A stretch of DNA of 58,053 nt from Clostridia bacterium (GCA_017451505.1 JAFTOF010000001.1:1-58053); one strand, 5' to 3'; positions 50,801-58,053 are shown, counted from the first letter of the stretch. Numbers and translations are program-made. Notes: generated from the sequence alone by a model not told the origin.

Positions 50801-53336
50801 AGGCATGAGTATAGGTATGAAGCAAACAGTATTCGGCAAAGAGCCGATTATTGATAGGTTGACGTTAAAACCTTATGGCTGGGCAGATATGAAAACATGG
50901 ACGCGGATATATGCAGCGGTAAAAAAAGAAGTTGCGAGGGAAAACCCAACTTTGGAAGTAGGGGGTGATGCTTATTTTGAAAAAGTAACAAACAGATTTA
51001 GGGAAATTATAGACGCAACACAGGTTGTAGACACACCCTTGCACAAGACGCCAACAATGCGAAGTAAGAATTGGTTTATGAAAGTGGAAACAGTCTTTAA
51101 ATCAGAACCACTGACCACCCTTAACACTTTTCAAACCCGCGTTCTCAAAGCAGTGCGAGAAAATAACACAGCAAAAGGGATAAGTCGTGCGATAGAAGTC
51201 TATGTGTTTTCTTCGTTGGTACAATCATTACTTCGTTCTATATCCGGGCTTATGAGATTAAAACCGGAAGATGAATATGATGACGACGGAAAGAAACGTA
51301 GTAAATTTGAGGTGTGGCTTGATTTGGTAATTGACGGATTCATTGATGAGCTTAATCCGATTGAGAAGATTCCGTTTGCAGGGACGATAATGTCAATGTT
51401 TTCCGGGTACAGTAGCAGCAGAATAGAATGGGCACCACTGGAGCGACTAATACAGGCTGTTAAACAAATTTATAATAAAGAAGATGGAAGAAATGGTTTA
51501 GCGGAGCTTGTTAATGTGACAAAGAATGTGTTTAATTTAAAAGGGATACCTGCAAGCAATATTCTTAGAGAGGTGAGAGCACTTACGAGGACAATCGGAG
51601 GTCCGATTTTGGGCGAAGAATATATGGATTACCTCATCACCAAATGGGATTACAGTGTTGACAATAAGAAAAATAGACATAAATTTATGAGATTTTACGA
51701 GTACGCCGTGAAGAATAATGAATACGAGTCCGCCGCAAAAATATTCTGTGATTATTACAGTGTGACAGAAAGTCCTGAAATAATAGAGGCGTGGATGAAG
51801 GAAACTGCAAGGCTGTACAAAAAAACAGAGGACAAAACCCTGTTTTACAATGAGCCTGCTGATGAAATTAATTTCCATGACGGTAAAATCGAACTTAAAA
51901 ATGATAGATACAAAAAGTTTATATCTGAATTCAACCAGTCGTATATTAATGATCTTAATAATATGCTTAAATCAAATTATTACAAAAAGCTTTCGGATGA
52001 TGAAAAAGTAACGGCACTAAAGAAAGTTAAAAAACATTCTTTGGAAAAAACACAAATGAACTATATCCCGATAGAAGCATTAGATAACGAAAAAAGTGAA
52101 AATGTCATCAGGGAAATGGATATACTGTTTTCTAAAAGCGGGGAAGACTTAATTCCGAGCTTGCCTGCAATTACCTATTTGTCTGACGGTGTAAAAACGG
52201 AAATCATAAAAGATGATTACGAAGAACACGCAGAACAATATTACAACCTTCTTTGGAAGACTGCATATGATTTTGTAACAGACAAGGAATACAAAAAACT
52301 GACGACTGAAGAAAAAATCAAAGGTTTCAACGAGATAGCAAGCTATTCCGAAAATATTTCCCTACAGGATTTTGCAGAAAAGTTCACTGTAACTGAATGG
52401 CAGGCACAAATGGAGGACGGAGAACTAAAATACATAGACAGGGCAATCGAAATGCATGATGGTAACAACCTTGAAGCACTGGCAGAAAAAATGTACGAGG
52501 CAGGTCATAAAAAAGAATATACGGAGGAAGACTATGAAAGATATATAGAGGAGCGGTTAAGTAAAAGCAGTTTTGAGCATGACGATATTGTTGAGGCTTT
52601 ACAGAAAAAAGTACGTTCAACCGATGAGTACGACAAATACAACAGTGACTTAAGACGCAGCATAAAGGTTGACACGACAGGGCTTACAACAGATGAAAAA
52701 AACATGGTTGAAAGCGGCAGAACCGGGGCGGCAAAATATTATGCCGACAAAGAATATGTGCCGTTTGATGATGGTGTAAGGTATATGAAAGTGTATGATG
52801 AAAAGCTTTCGAACGTAATAGAAATGGATGACTATTTAATCCATCGTGCAAAAGCTAAGAAAACGGCTGCACTTTCGGATGGTAGTCCCAATTTGAAAAA
52901 CACGGAGCTTGAGGCGTATCTTGAAACTACCGGTTATCCTAAACCAGTTAAAAGTGCATTGTTTGAAGCTTTGGTACAGAATCCAAGGTCGAAAAATCCT
53001 TATGGTGTGTACAGTGCAGAGCAAGTGCAAGCGGTGGGGAAGGTTGACGGTGCTGCAGGCGGAATGACACCTCAACAGTCATCTGACGGCAACAGCTTCC
53101 CCTCGAGGGGAAGCCAAGGACAGGGAGCGAAGAGAACGACGAGAGAGCGTGAAAGCCCGTCCCTACAGAGAAAACGAAGCAATACGATTTCAAGTGTGAG
53201 TACCGGTGTAAATTATGTTGCAGAAGCCGTGGCAAAGGCAGTTCCCGACAAGTCACAGATAATGCAGATTATTGACGGCATGGATGTATCAGATGCAATG
53301 CGGAAAGCACTTTATGCGGCGTTTGGTGTGTATTAA
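44877..53336 (+). CDS. Giant polyvalent internal virion protein with HExxH and MuF-C-like domains
   Basis: 2819 aa from ATG 44877 (GGAGG 9 bases ahead). Parts seen: charged helical N-terminus (1-340); Gly/Ala-rich amphipathic region (about 380-551) that could insert in membranes; HEFTH zinc-protease-like site at 959-963; MuF-C-like domain (about 1092-1290; MLMHPSHIRDINH, HYHGISSDIIKQIPDLIKYP, VLYVSKNGMDKLL), found in injected phage effectors; coiled coil (about 1351-1395); long C-terminal region with TQVVDTPLHKTPTMRS and helices (VYVFSSLVQSLLRSISGLM). Two segments (about 1341-1350, 2739-2767) stem from in-frame repeats. It is probably injected with the DNA. Confidence 0.75.
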   Translation: MAKKKFYMDGNGNEIQEEYDGRVNGNKTKEQLIRTHKADTANSAIKNAVYKEDYDVLKTDFEKKRDDALSGLNDISINPAKYGKAGAKLASVYQSDLDFYESKIKEVDSKYKKASYRPKSEFEKATALARMNSAAGEWVNPTKRKTQEEKLMAVDSAVKSLQGPRKPTLEDYARAMYDIEKYAPETDAYFRYNTTPHKYGISQPLANRYTSAMDKYGKIAVESGASDMYRPTGRNILDPYEMINAYYYSRKGDKYIEGMIPTELTQMTEGETKLYMTLHNHSEKDANDFLAELRPVLEERATQKEQEEIREKVKRGGADAFEEQVKSVLRNVVYSPFAAMESATENIGDKLFDRESDGYNSAIQRQLYNAQAARDALTEGWHPIFGSIYKGGMSILDSTVGSLMGMGLADPTAGKMANGILKSAGSLNMASGAMAQQMQDAHMRGLSSGKQLAEGITAGVMAAITEKMGMERLFGKKTGGIVKNFIKGGASETLEEGAEWLVNTGADYAIAGEKSNIAQNGIKNSLKELGLEAIGAFVSGGAASGIGGGVSNTYHNNYLKKVGSLYADKSDLLIDLGVEAAENSSHKQIGKAVEEAIAKGLEKDGSMESIAKTIGLLEGRQKGSVLSDDDMRAASAVASYILHGESESNLAAAGNSGSAYLIIDAIADNDNAKNNIKEAFSPEKIGGEMRQNEAVQSLIETGLESSRMSRAYALAKEAERNGVESLSDKEIGNLYLANLEQVTKEGSVQWKTNNEYMRSAGKNLVKNPDAMQRVLSLSGAEARNILQKMQGGRQVTADDARFLIESVAADAVKSGNLVEIVKVIDALDGREADYIGSHEAIVTAKSIQAAIEGKATRLDYEVIRKSNGAVTVLSVAEEMRSENASTTKTTGLVMNDAAMELDKKTRTSIHDFAKRTGSTVIVEHFLVNKNGEVIMGEEKDGVIRINADYADVAHSIAVHEFTHLMKKIAPKAYAKFKNYVVSKMKSEGTYEGAMATLREDYEDLSDEGLIDELCAQTAERLFRDEAELTSLIKKDRTLAEWVKDAWFKVLDMFGRTDERTHAQLMWKKCVKEASRAKSKDVTTGEVKYKKEYSFNKQVDDALDNKIQRGYSVYVGRLPKLLEKCGLNPELPMLMHPSHIRDINHEKSPDNIHYHGISSDIIKQIPDLIKYPAMIYDSISEDNSDNSICILTTQCNDEGAPIVIVITNSEQDGKYLDVKMEVKKTGASNHVDTMYGKDGFSYHMDSVIDKDAVLYVSKNGMDKLLNRKNLRLNSDGKLRLLARLDNLRFDTIIHQSRNVVNTKSMQNDENNSTSSQKRPGVSEKLDEYMGDFAARLSDNAEEEILRETQNDSAEKADIEKLRAENAELRKQIEKERGKAKQDYKRVLEKAERIKFRWDKSEIKKRIDSDYNYLSRMIENPTDTRHVPEHLRASVAEVLKCFNFETVQLDRLRDKGKTINSPTAVRLEKLSSLYEKVMEKTNTINSPELNDEYIKSEIKELLNEIPVDETGKPKRIQDMEIREMAALQKILASIHNSITRYNKAFTNGLNKPISGYGEELIEECRDRMERKKGKLHHASDGSYEEYSNKIIDGLDRLLTTDNLRPYDFVYKIGGTVEMLYGKLRDGYDKYTLNWKFAIESIDKIKGEMDFSELIGKELPVNTFKLSNGDEVSLTTTQIMSLYALNKRRQAREHIYFGGIVPGKADTGKKEDGKFLKRKIESAKPYKVTETDIGEMLKILTEEQKKFVDEIVGFLSNTCADWGNETSMKLFGYEKYGETYYFPIKVADIALPKSMESMPRDTTLKHPPQSKKTKEHARQPLMVLDFFDVVTNHINSMALYNSMVLPMLDIDRVMNYAESETTKINGVEVEQIKDGARSMFRQAWGRASEEYIEGLFKSINGQKNVDSAGLGDVLLSNSKKTAVAASLNVLFQQFGSITRSMCYLSPRDLKVKVTKADTKEMLEKCPIAYWKNLGFYDTGMSIGMKQTVFGKEPIIDRLTLKPYGWADMKTWTRIYAAVKKEVARENPTLEVGGDAYFEKVTNRFREIIDATQVVDTPLHKTPTMRSKNWFMKVETVFKSEPLTTLNTFQTRVLKAVRENNTAKGISRAIEVYVFSSLVQSLLRSISGLMRLKPEDEYDDDGKKRSKFEVWLDLVIDGFIDELNPIEKIPFAGTIMSMFSGYSSSRIEWAPLERLIQAVKQIYNKEDGRNGLAELVNVTKNVFNLKGIPASNILREVRALTRTIGGPILGEEYMDYLITKWDYSVDNKKNRHKFMRFYEYAVKNNEYESAAKIFCDYYSVTESPEIIEAWMKETARLYKKTEDKTLFYNEPADEINFHDGKIELKNDRYKKFISEFNQSYINDLNNMLKSNYYKKLSDDEKVTALKKVKKHSLEKTQMNYIPIEALDNEKSENVIREMDILFSKSGEDLIPSLPAITYLSDGVKTEIIKDDYEEHAEQYYNLLWKTAYDFVTDKEYKKLTTEEKIKGFNEIASYSENISLQDFAEKFTVTEWQAQMEDGELKYIDRAIEMHDGNNLEALAEKMYEAGHKKEYTEEDYERYIEERLSKSSFEHDDIVEALQKKVRSTDEYDKYNSDLRRSIKVDTTGLTTDEKNMVESGRTGAAKYYADKEYVPFDDGVRYMKVYDEKLSNVIEMDDYLIHRAKAKKTAALSDGSPNLKNTELEAYLETTGYPKPVKSALFEALVQNPRSKNPYGVYSAEQVQAVGKVDGAAGGMTPQQSSDGNSFPSRGSQGQGAKRTTRERESPSLQRKRSNTISSVSTGVNYVAEAVAKAVPDKSQIMQIIDGMDVSDAMRKALYAAFGVY
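48898..48926 (+). repeat. TCATTCTGAG-family repeat absorbed in the giant gene
   Basis: GAGATTCTTCGCGAGACTCA then GAATGAC, the core of the host intergenic repeat family, translated in frame as EILRETQND. Confidence 0.6.
53093..53165 (+). repeat. Repeat-like insertion near the end of the giant gene
   Basis: CTTCCCCTCGAGGGGAAGCC palindrome and a following stretch ending GCCCGTCCCTACAG, like intergenic repeats, encode a Ser/Arg-rich low-complexity segment (SFPSRGSQGQGAKRTTRERE). Confidence 0.55.
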
Positions 53337-53343
53337 GAAAAGT

Positions 53344-53370
53344 GGCGGGCGGATATTATCCGCCCCTACG
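53344..53370 (+). repeat. Palindromic repeat, copy 4
   Basis: GGCGGGCGGATATTATCCGC plus CCCTACG, between the giant gene and the terminase gene. Confidence 0.85.
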
Positions 53371-53392
53371 GTATGAAAGGGTATGAAATAAA

Positions 53393-54823
53393 ATGCAAAA
53401 TATAGTATGGCAGCCGCAACCAAAGCAGCGGATATTTATGTCACGCTCGGAAAACGAAGCTCTTTACGGTGGTGCTGCAGGCGGAGGAAAAAGCGACTGT
53501 GCGATTGCGGAGGCATTAAGGCAGGTACATATACCGCATTATAAGGGGATTATATTCCGAAAGACATATCCACAGCTTAGTGAATTAATTGACCGGAGCA
53601 GGGAAATTTATTCCCGTGCGTTTCCTAAGGCAAAATACAACGAAACAAAACACTGCTGGACGTTTCCGTCCGGAGCCAAGATTTATTTCGGTGCTATGCA
53701 GTATACCAAGGACAGGACGAATTATCAGGGTAAAAGATACGACTTTATTGATTTTGACGAGCTGACACAGTTTACGTGGGACGAATACAGTTATTTGTTT
53801 TCCCGAAACCGTCCCAACGGTCCCGGCACACGATGCTACATCAGAGCACAGGCTAACCCCGGAGGGATAGGACACGGGTGGGTGAAGGAAAGGTTTATTA
53901 CTCCTGCACCTCCGATGACTACTATTTGGGAAGAAAGGGAAATCAAATTCCCCGACGGAAACACACAGATAAAAAAGATGAGCAGAATATTTGTGCCGTC
54001 AACGGTATTTGATAACAAGAAGCTCATGGAGAACGACCCGGAATATATAACGAGACTGGCGAATCTTCCGGAGAATGAAAGGAACGCACTGCTTTATGGC
54101 GATTGGGACAGTTTTTCGGGACAGGTATTTACTGAGTGGAGAAATAACCCTGATGGGTATAAATCCAGACTTCACACCCACGTTATCAATCCCTTCAGAA
54201 TTCCCGACAGTTGGAAGATATACAGGGGTTTTGACTTTGGTTATGCGAAACCTTTTTCCGTAGGTTGGTATGCAATAGACCACGACGGAAGAATGTACCG
54301 CATCCGTGAACTATACGGCTGCACGGGAACGCCCAACGAGGGTGTAAGGTGGGACGTGGCAGAGATTGCCCGGAAGATTGTCGAAATTGAAAAGACGGAC
54401 GAGAATTTAAGGTACAAGCACATTAACGGCATTGCAGACCCGTCCATATTTGATAAGAGCAGAGGCGAAAGCATTGCGGAAATGATGGAAAGGGAGCATG
54501 TGTATTTTGATAAAGGGGACAACACCCGCCTTGCCGGAAAGATGCAGATGCACAACCGATTTGCTTTTGATGAGAACGGAATTCCAATGCTGTATGTGTT
54601 TAATACGTGCAAGCATTTTATAAGGACGGTGCCGGAGCTTGTGTACAGTCAGACAGATGTGGAAGATATTGATACCGACGGCGAAGATCATATTTATGAC
54701 GAGGTGAGGTATGTGGCAATGGCTCATCCCATAAATCCGCCGAAGAAAAAGTATGTGGAGAAAATGTACAATCCGTTGGAATCAGATTCACGTAGCAGCG
54801 GAATGTGGTGGGAGAAATATTGA
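53393..54823 (+). CDS. terL: Terminase large subunit
   Basis: 476 aa, normal length. ATPase domain: Walker A GAAGGGKS (27-34), YDFIDFDEL Walker B near 118-123. RNaseH-like nuclease: RGFDFGYAKPFSVGWYAID, GIADPSIFD and the final Asp in DHIYDEVRY. It drives DNA into the capsid through the portal. It is placed after the giant gene rather than next to TerS, which lies 19 kb upstream. Confidence 0.94.
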   Translation: MQNIVWQPQPKQRIFMSRSENEALYGGAAGGGKSDCAIAEALRQVHIPHYKGIIFRKTYPQLSELIDRSREIYSRAFPKAKYNETKHCWTFPSGAKIYFGAMQYTKDRTNYQGKRYDFIDFDELTQFTWDEYSYLFSRNRPNGPGTRCYIRAQANPGGIGHGWVKERFITPAPPMTTIWEEREIKFPDGNTQIKKMSRIFVPSTVFDNKKLMENDPEYITRLANLPENERNALLYGDWDSFSGQVFTEWRNNPDGYKSRLHTHVINPFRIPDSWKIYRGFDFGYAKPFSVGWYAIDHDGRMYRIRELYGCTGTPNEGVRWDVAEIARKIVEIEKTDENLRYKHINGIADPSIFDKSRGESIAEMMEREHVYFDKGDNTRLAGKMQMHNRFAFDENGIPMLYVFNTCKHFIRTVPELVYSQTDVEDIDTDGEDHIYDEVRYVAMAHPINPPKKKYVEKMYNPLESDSRSSGMWWEKY

Positions 54824-54837
54824 AAGGAGAAATAAAA

Positions 54838-57459
54838 ATGGCAGACAGAAGCGAAAGAACATACCTGTGGAAAGGGTTAAATAGAATGCCGTACATTGCA
54901 GACGGAGAAATGCGAAATATGAAAAATCTTTCTTCCGATGCGTATCCGTTTATAACAACGAGAAAAGGAAGAAAGCCGTATACGCTTGCAATCAGAATTC
55001 CAAGCTCCGAGGGCGAGGCATACAAAGATATTGATGTGCTTCCCGAACCAGATATAAACGAAGTGGGCAATATTTACAGGCTGGCAGCAGGGGCGTTGGA
55101 ACTTCCGGAATACACATCGGGAGGTTTTTATTACTGGAATGGTAGTGCGTGGATTGAGGGTTACTATGATTCAAAATTCTTAGGAGCTGTAACGTCGGTT
55201 ATCGGTTCGACGCTTGTTGCAGACCAATACAATGTTGGCACGTTCGGCCACGCCACTTCTATTTTTAACAATTCTAATGTAACTCTCGATTATAGCGGGA
55301 GAAAAGTTAAATATTTAGGCGAAGACAGCGGAATGTTTCTAAAAGGAAAAACCTATATATACCGGCTTGAGGTTGAAGGATATTGGGAAGCGGATTCTAA
55401 TGTCCGCTCTGACTACGGTGATTTTCCGATACCTCCAACTCCTTCAGTTGATTTGGCGGGGCGTAGCTTTTACTACACGGGGGAAACTAAAGATGGTTAT
55501 GCTTACGGCACATGGTACAAGTGCTACCTACGAGGAAGCGGTTACTGGGAGGAATGTGAAAGTTGTTACGATGTAGTTGAAACTATGCCGGAAAATCCCG
55601 AAACAGGCTTGCAGGTAAGATTCATTGAACGGCCGAGCGGTGCTCCTAATTTGAAATATTATTACCTGTGTCAATATGAAACCGACAGGGAGGGAACGCC
55701 GATATATTATTATAAAAGGGTTTCATCAATCGAAACTGGTGTTGAATGCGAAGATTCAACGTATTTGCCCGAAACTTCTGCGGAAAACGAAGGAAAATTC
55801 TTTAATTATACGGGAGCATCAACGGCGGGGCAGTTTGAAAAATGCTGTTATGAAGAATTCAAATATGTATGGAAAGAAGTATCTCATCCGAAAGTTTTGA
55901 GAACAGTGACGGTGCAGGAATATCTTGATAAGTACGACGGCAGGGGACTGGATGAAATTTTGGAGATAGCCAACTTTAGGGAAAGCCCCGCGGTGCTTTT
56001 TATTGATAAACAGAAAAAGACGTGCTTATACTATGAACAGAATGTGTGGGAGATTAACAACCTGAGTTATAAAACGGGAAAAAAACTTATACCCATAGGT
56101 GATAGAATTATCGTAGGAGAGGCAGGAAGTTATTTGAAAATAAAGGACGGTTCGAACATATTCTTTCAGACTGCTGAAAGCTTTTCTCAAACGGTGCGTG
56201 CCAGTTATGCCCCATACGGAAACGGGCAAAGCAAATATTTAGATAGCCAAATATCGGGCACGGCTGGCGGGGATGCGCATTTTAAAATCATTGCACCCGG
56301 AGGCGAAGGCGTAGGCTTTGAAACTGTGTACAATGGTCTTAATAAAGCCGGGACAAATTTTAAGGCAGTGTTTGACGGAAAAACTTATTACATGACGGTA
56401 AAAAGTGTAACTTATGAGAAAAATAAAAACATTGCAGGTTGGACCACGGGTAGCAAATGGCATTATGATTATGCAGATGAACTTATTATTGAGGCAACGA
56501 ATTGCACTGCGTCGTTTGAATGGAACGATACCCGTGGCTTTGGAAAACAAATTTTATTTGAATCAACAGACCCTCACTATTACGATGTAGCTGCTTGGAA
56601 AAAGAGATTGTGGGCATATGATGGCAATGTTTTCTTCGGAACGGCAGCGGATATCTTTAAAGACGACGGACATATAGACTGGAACCGAGGGGACAATACC
56701 AATCTTGAAGCTATTTCTCAGCCGTTATGGCAAGGCGGGGATATTACGGGCATTGCAGCACTGATGAACGGATTAGTGTATTTGAAGCGTGACTGTATAA
56801 CTGTAGTAACGGGTAACTATACTGCTATAATGAGTTCCAATACTATTCCGTGCAGAGGGCTTCCACCCGAAAACAGGCGAAGCGTGGCGGTGATTAACGA
56901 AAGTGTATACTATCTCTCTAATGACGGAGTATACAGATTTGACGGAGGTATTCCCCGATGCATCAGCCGTGATGCTAAAATTACAGGCACGGAAGCTGTG
57001 GGTGCAGGTGACGGTAACAAATATTATTTATCGTTGAAAGAGCCAAACGGAGATTATGTGTTGTATGTATACGATGTCAACCGTGAAACATGGCACAAGG
57101 AAGATAATACTCGCGTCATAAGCTTTGCAATGCTGGACGGTGAAATGTATATGGCAGTAGAAAAAGAAATATACAATATCAATGCACCGCAAGAAAAAGT
57201 GGACTGGGAATGTGAACTGTGGTATGATGAGGGCACCCACAGAAAAAAGAGGTATAAAGAATTCCATATGCGCGGCAATGTGGGGCATTGCGAATTCTTC
57301 CTTAAAGCTGACGGCGGCGAATGGAAATTTATCGCGGCACAAGAAGGACAATTCTCAATCAAGATTCCACCTTTCGAGTGCGAAGAGCTGAGTGTGCTGA
57401 TAAAAGGTGAGGGTATTTGCGAGATTAAAAGCCTGGATAGAGTGTTTGATGTGGATTAG
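54838..57459 (+). CDS. Beta-propeller tail nozzle / DNA-stabilisation-like protein
   Basis: 873 aa from ATG 54838, after AAAGGAG. N-terminal ERTYLWKGLNRMPYIADGEMRNMKNLSSDAYPFITTRKGR is a typical opening for P22 gp10- or T7 gp12-like tail proteins. The second half has propeller blades: AWKKRLWAYDGNVFFGTAADI, MNGLVYLKRDCITVVTG, INESVYYLSNDGVYRFDG, KYYLSLKEPNGDYVLYVYD. It probably closes the portal and forms the short tail. Middle insert (about 150-330) has repeated WY/CYD motifs, perhaps a lectin-like addition. Confidence 0.72.
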   Translation: MADRSERTYLWKGLNRMPYIADGEMRNMKNLSSDAYPFITTRKGRKPYTLAIRIPSSEGEAYKDIDVLPEPDINEVGNIYRLAAGALELPEYTSGGFYYWNGSAWIEGYYDSKFLGAVTSVIGSTLVADQYNVGTFGHATSIFNNSNVTLDYSGRKVKYLGEDSGMFLKGKTYIYRLEVEGYWEADSNVRSDYGDFPIPPTPSVDLAGRSFYYTGETKDGYAYGTWYKCYLRGSGYWEECESCYDVVETMPENPETGLQVRFIERPSGAPNLKYYYLCQYETDREGTPIYYYKRVSSIETGVECEDSTYLPETSAENEGKFFNYTGASTAGQFEKCCYEEFKYVWKEVSHPKVLRTVTVQEYLDKYDGRGLDEILEIANFRESPAVLFIDKQKKTCLYYEQNVWEINNLSYKTGKKLIPIGDRIIVGEAGSYLKIKDGSNIFFQTAESFSQTVRASYAPYGNGQSKYLDSQISGTAGGDAHFKIIAPGGEGVGFETVYNGLNKAGTNFKAVFDGKTYYMTVKSVTYEKNKNIAGWTTGSKWHYDYADELIIEATNCTASFEWNDTRGFGKQILFESTDPHYYDVAAWKKRLWAYDGNVFFGTAADIFKDDGHIDWNRGDNTNLEAISQPLWQGGDITGIAALMNGLVYLKRDCITVVTGNYTAIMSSNTIPCRGLPPENRRSVAVINESVYYLSNDGVYRFDGGIPRCISRDAKITGTEAVGAGDGNKYYLSLKEPNGDYVLYVYDVNRETWHKEDNTRVISFAMLDGEMYMAVEKEIYNINAPQEKVDWECELWYDEGTHRKKRYKEFHMRGNVGHCEFFLKADGGEWKFIAAQEGQFSIKIPPFECEELSVLIKGEGICEIKSLDRVFDVD

Positions 57460-57465
57460 TTCTTT

Positions 57466-57487
57466 TTGACAAAGATTTGACAAAGAT
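57466..57487 (+). promoter_or_regulatory. Candidate arm-type integrase sites, right arm
   Basis: TTGACAAAGAT occurs twice with an 11-base period (57466-57476, 57477-57487), 105 bases inside attR. Same repeat type and orientation as the left arm. Confidence 0.65.
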
Positions 57488-57542
57488 TTATTCTAAAAAT
57501 AACTCATTATGACTAAATTTAAAGTAATAAATCAATCAAAAC

Positions 57543-57588
57543 AAAAAACCGTGTAAAAGCCTAAATATAGGAATTTACACGGTTTTTT
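57543..57588. terminator. Bidirectional phage terminator at attR
   Basis: AAAAAACCGTGTAAA and TTTACACGGTTTTTT form a stem with runs of A and T on both ends. It ends the phage late transcript on plus, and replaces the lost native terminator of tRNA-Lys on minus. Confidence 0.88.
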
Positions 57589-57591
57589 GAA

Positions 57592-57637
57592 TGGTGAGCC
57601 ATCGGAGATTCGAACCCCGGACAACTTGATTAAAAGT
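57592..57637 (-). other. attR: 46-bp core inside tRNA-Lys
   Basis: Identical to attL (19775-19820). The phage brought this copy of the tRNA 3' part, so the gene remains whole. Confidence 0.95.
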
Positions 57638-57667
57638 CAAGTGCTCTGCCGACTGAGCTAATGGCCC
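57592..57667 (-). tRNA. tRNA-Lys(TTT)
   Basis: 76 bases with encoded CCA. Acceptor GGGCCAT/ATGGCTC (one G-U), anticodon loop CTTTTAA with TTT, T-loop TTCGAAT. Its 3' 46 bases are the phage att core. Confidence 0.95.
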
Positions 57668-57671
57668 GTAT

Positions 57672-57748
57672 TGGCTGGGCTGGCAGGACTTGAACCTGCG
57701 GGTGCCAGAGTCAAAGTCTGGTGCCTTAACCGACTTGGCTACAGCCCA
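57672..57748 (-). tRNA. tRNA-Gln(TTG)
   Basis: 77 bases with encoded CCA. Acceptor TGGGCTG/CAGCCCA, anticodon loop CTTTGAC, T-loop TTCAAGT. Four bases from tRNA-Lys. Confidence 0.94.
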
Positions 57749-57783
57749 ACATAGATATGTTGAGTGCAACTCAGGTGGATAAG

Positions 57784-57861
57784 TGGGGTGGATAGAGGGA
57801 CTCGAACCCTCGGCCTCTAGAGCCACAATCTAGCGCTCTAACCAACTGAGCTATACCCACC
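57784..57861 (-). tRNA. tRNA-His(GTG)
   Basis: Acceptor GTGGGTA/TATCCAC plus the extra G(-1) paired with C73, typical of tRNA-His. Anticodon loop TTGTGGC gives GTG; encoded CCA. Confidence 0.94.
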
Positions 57862-57867
57862 ATAAGT

Positions 57868-57944
<77 letters not shown>

Positions 57945-57965
57945 ATTTATTTTGTGGCAAAAAAG

Positions 57966-58039
57966 TGGAGCGGGTGATGGGAATCGAACCCACCTATCCA
58001 GCTTGGAAGGCTGGTGTTCTACCAATGAACTACACCCGC
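57966..58039 (-). tRNA. tRNA-Gly(TCC)
   Basis: 74 bases with encoded CCA. Acceptor GCGGGTG/CACCCGC, anticodon loop CTTCCAA with TCC. First of the five-tRNA minus-strand array. Confidence 0.94.
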
Positions 58040-58053
58040 ACTTGCGACTCTAA

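Noticed and set aside
44877-53336. Giant protein as an N4-type virion RNA polymerase
   Set aside because: The N4-gp56-type capsid and size suggested it, but no polymerase motifs such as the T/DxxGR or palm Asp motifs were seen; HExxH and MuF-C-like features fit an injected effector better.
32124-53370. Palindromic repeats as a CRISPR array
   Set aside because: The copies are 1 to 10 kb apart, with no regular spacers and no cas genes.
57575-57826. 83-codon frame over the tRNA genes
   Set aside because: It covers three tRNAs on the same strand and is spurious.

Overview
The window looks like a chromosomal stretch of a low-to-mid GC Firmicute of class Clostridia, probably an Oscillospirales/Ruminococcaceae-type gut or rumen anaerobe. 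Reasons: the nadK-argR-recN order, several secreted proteins with copper-amine-oxidase-like stalk domains, SGNH esterases with InlB-like repeats, frequent TTG/GTG starts behind strong AGGAGG sites, and clostridial intergenic palindromes. No species can be named from sequence alone.

Region 1 (1-11.8 kb) is a carbohydrate-related locus: three paralogous secreted SGNH-type hydrolases, two paralogous secreted stalk plus propeller-like proteins (one fused to an alpha/beta esterase), a cytoplasmic GH39-like glycosidase and a divergent DeoR-type regulator. The glycosidase and esterase genes overlap and share a promoter that interlocks with the regulator's promoter. Region 2 (11.8-19.3 kb) is housekeeping on the minus strand: a free-standing RNA polymerase alpha-CTD protein, the tail of a lost PhoR-like kinase, a pyridoxamine kinase and a Na/Pi cotransporter behind Pho boxes, then nadK-argR-recN-rseC-HAD phosphatase.

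Region 3 (19.3-19.8 kb) is a tandem repeat array of about 206-bp units. Each unit carries the 3' tail of tRNA-Lys, several small hairpins and a terminator. Region 4 (19,775-57,637) is a complete prophage of about 37.9 kb inserted in the 3' end of tRNA-Lys(TTT), bounded by a 46-bp direct repeat with paired 11-bp arm-type repeats inside each end. Its minus-strand lysogeny arm holds the integrase, HicBA, two secreted stalk-domain proteins, an ImmA-like protease and a CI-like repressor; a candidate small RNA lies between integrase and hicA. The plus-strand early region holds Cro, many small Cys-pair proteins, a D12-class adenine methylase, a second HExxH protein, a Gp49-family protein and an HUH Rep-like protein. 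The late region holds TerS, fibres, holin, a two-domain endolysin, portal, scaffold, an N4-gp56-type capsid, a 2819-aa polyvalent internal protein with HExxH and MuF-C-like domains, TerL and a beta-propeller nozzle/stabilisation protein. The set suggests a short-tailed (podovirus-like) particle.

Two copies of a phage-specific promoter motif precede the TerS-fibre-lysis-portal block and the scaffold-capsid block. Three copies of a covarying two-hairpin element, and several host-type palindromic repeats, are scattered in the prophage; some repeats have been absorbed in frame into phage proteins. Region 5 (57.6-58.05 kb) is a minus-strand tRNA array: Gly(TCC), Arg(TCT), His(GTG), Gln(TTG), Lys(TTT).
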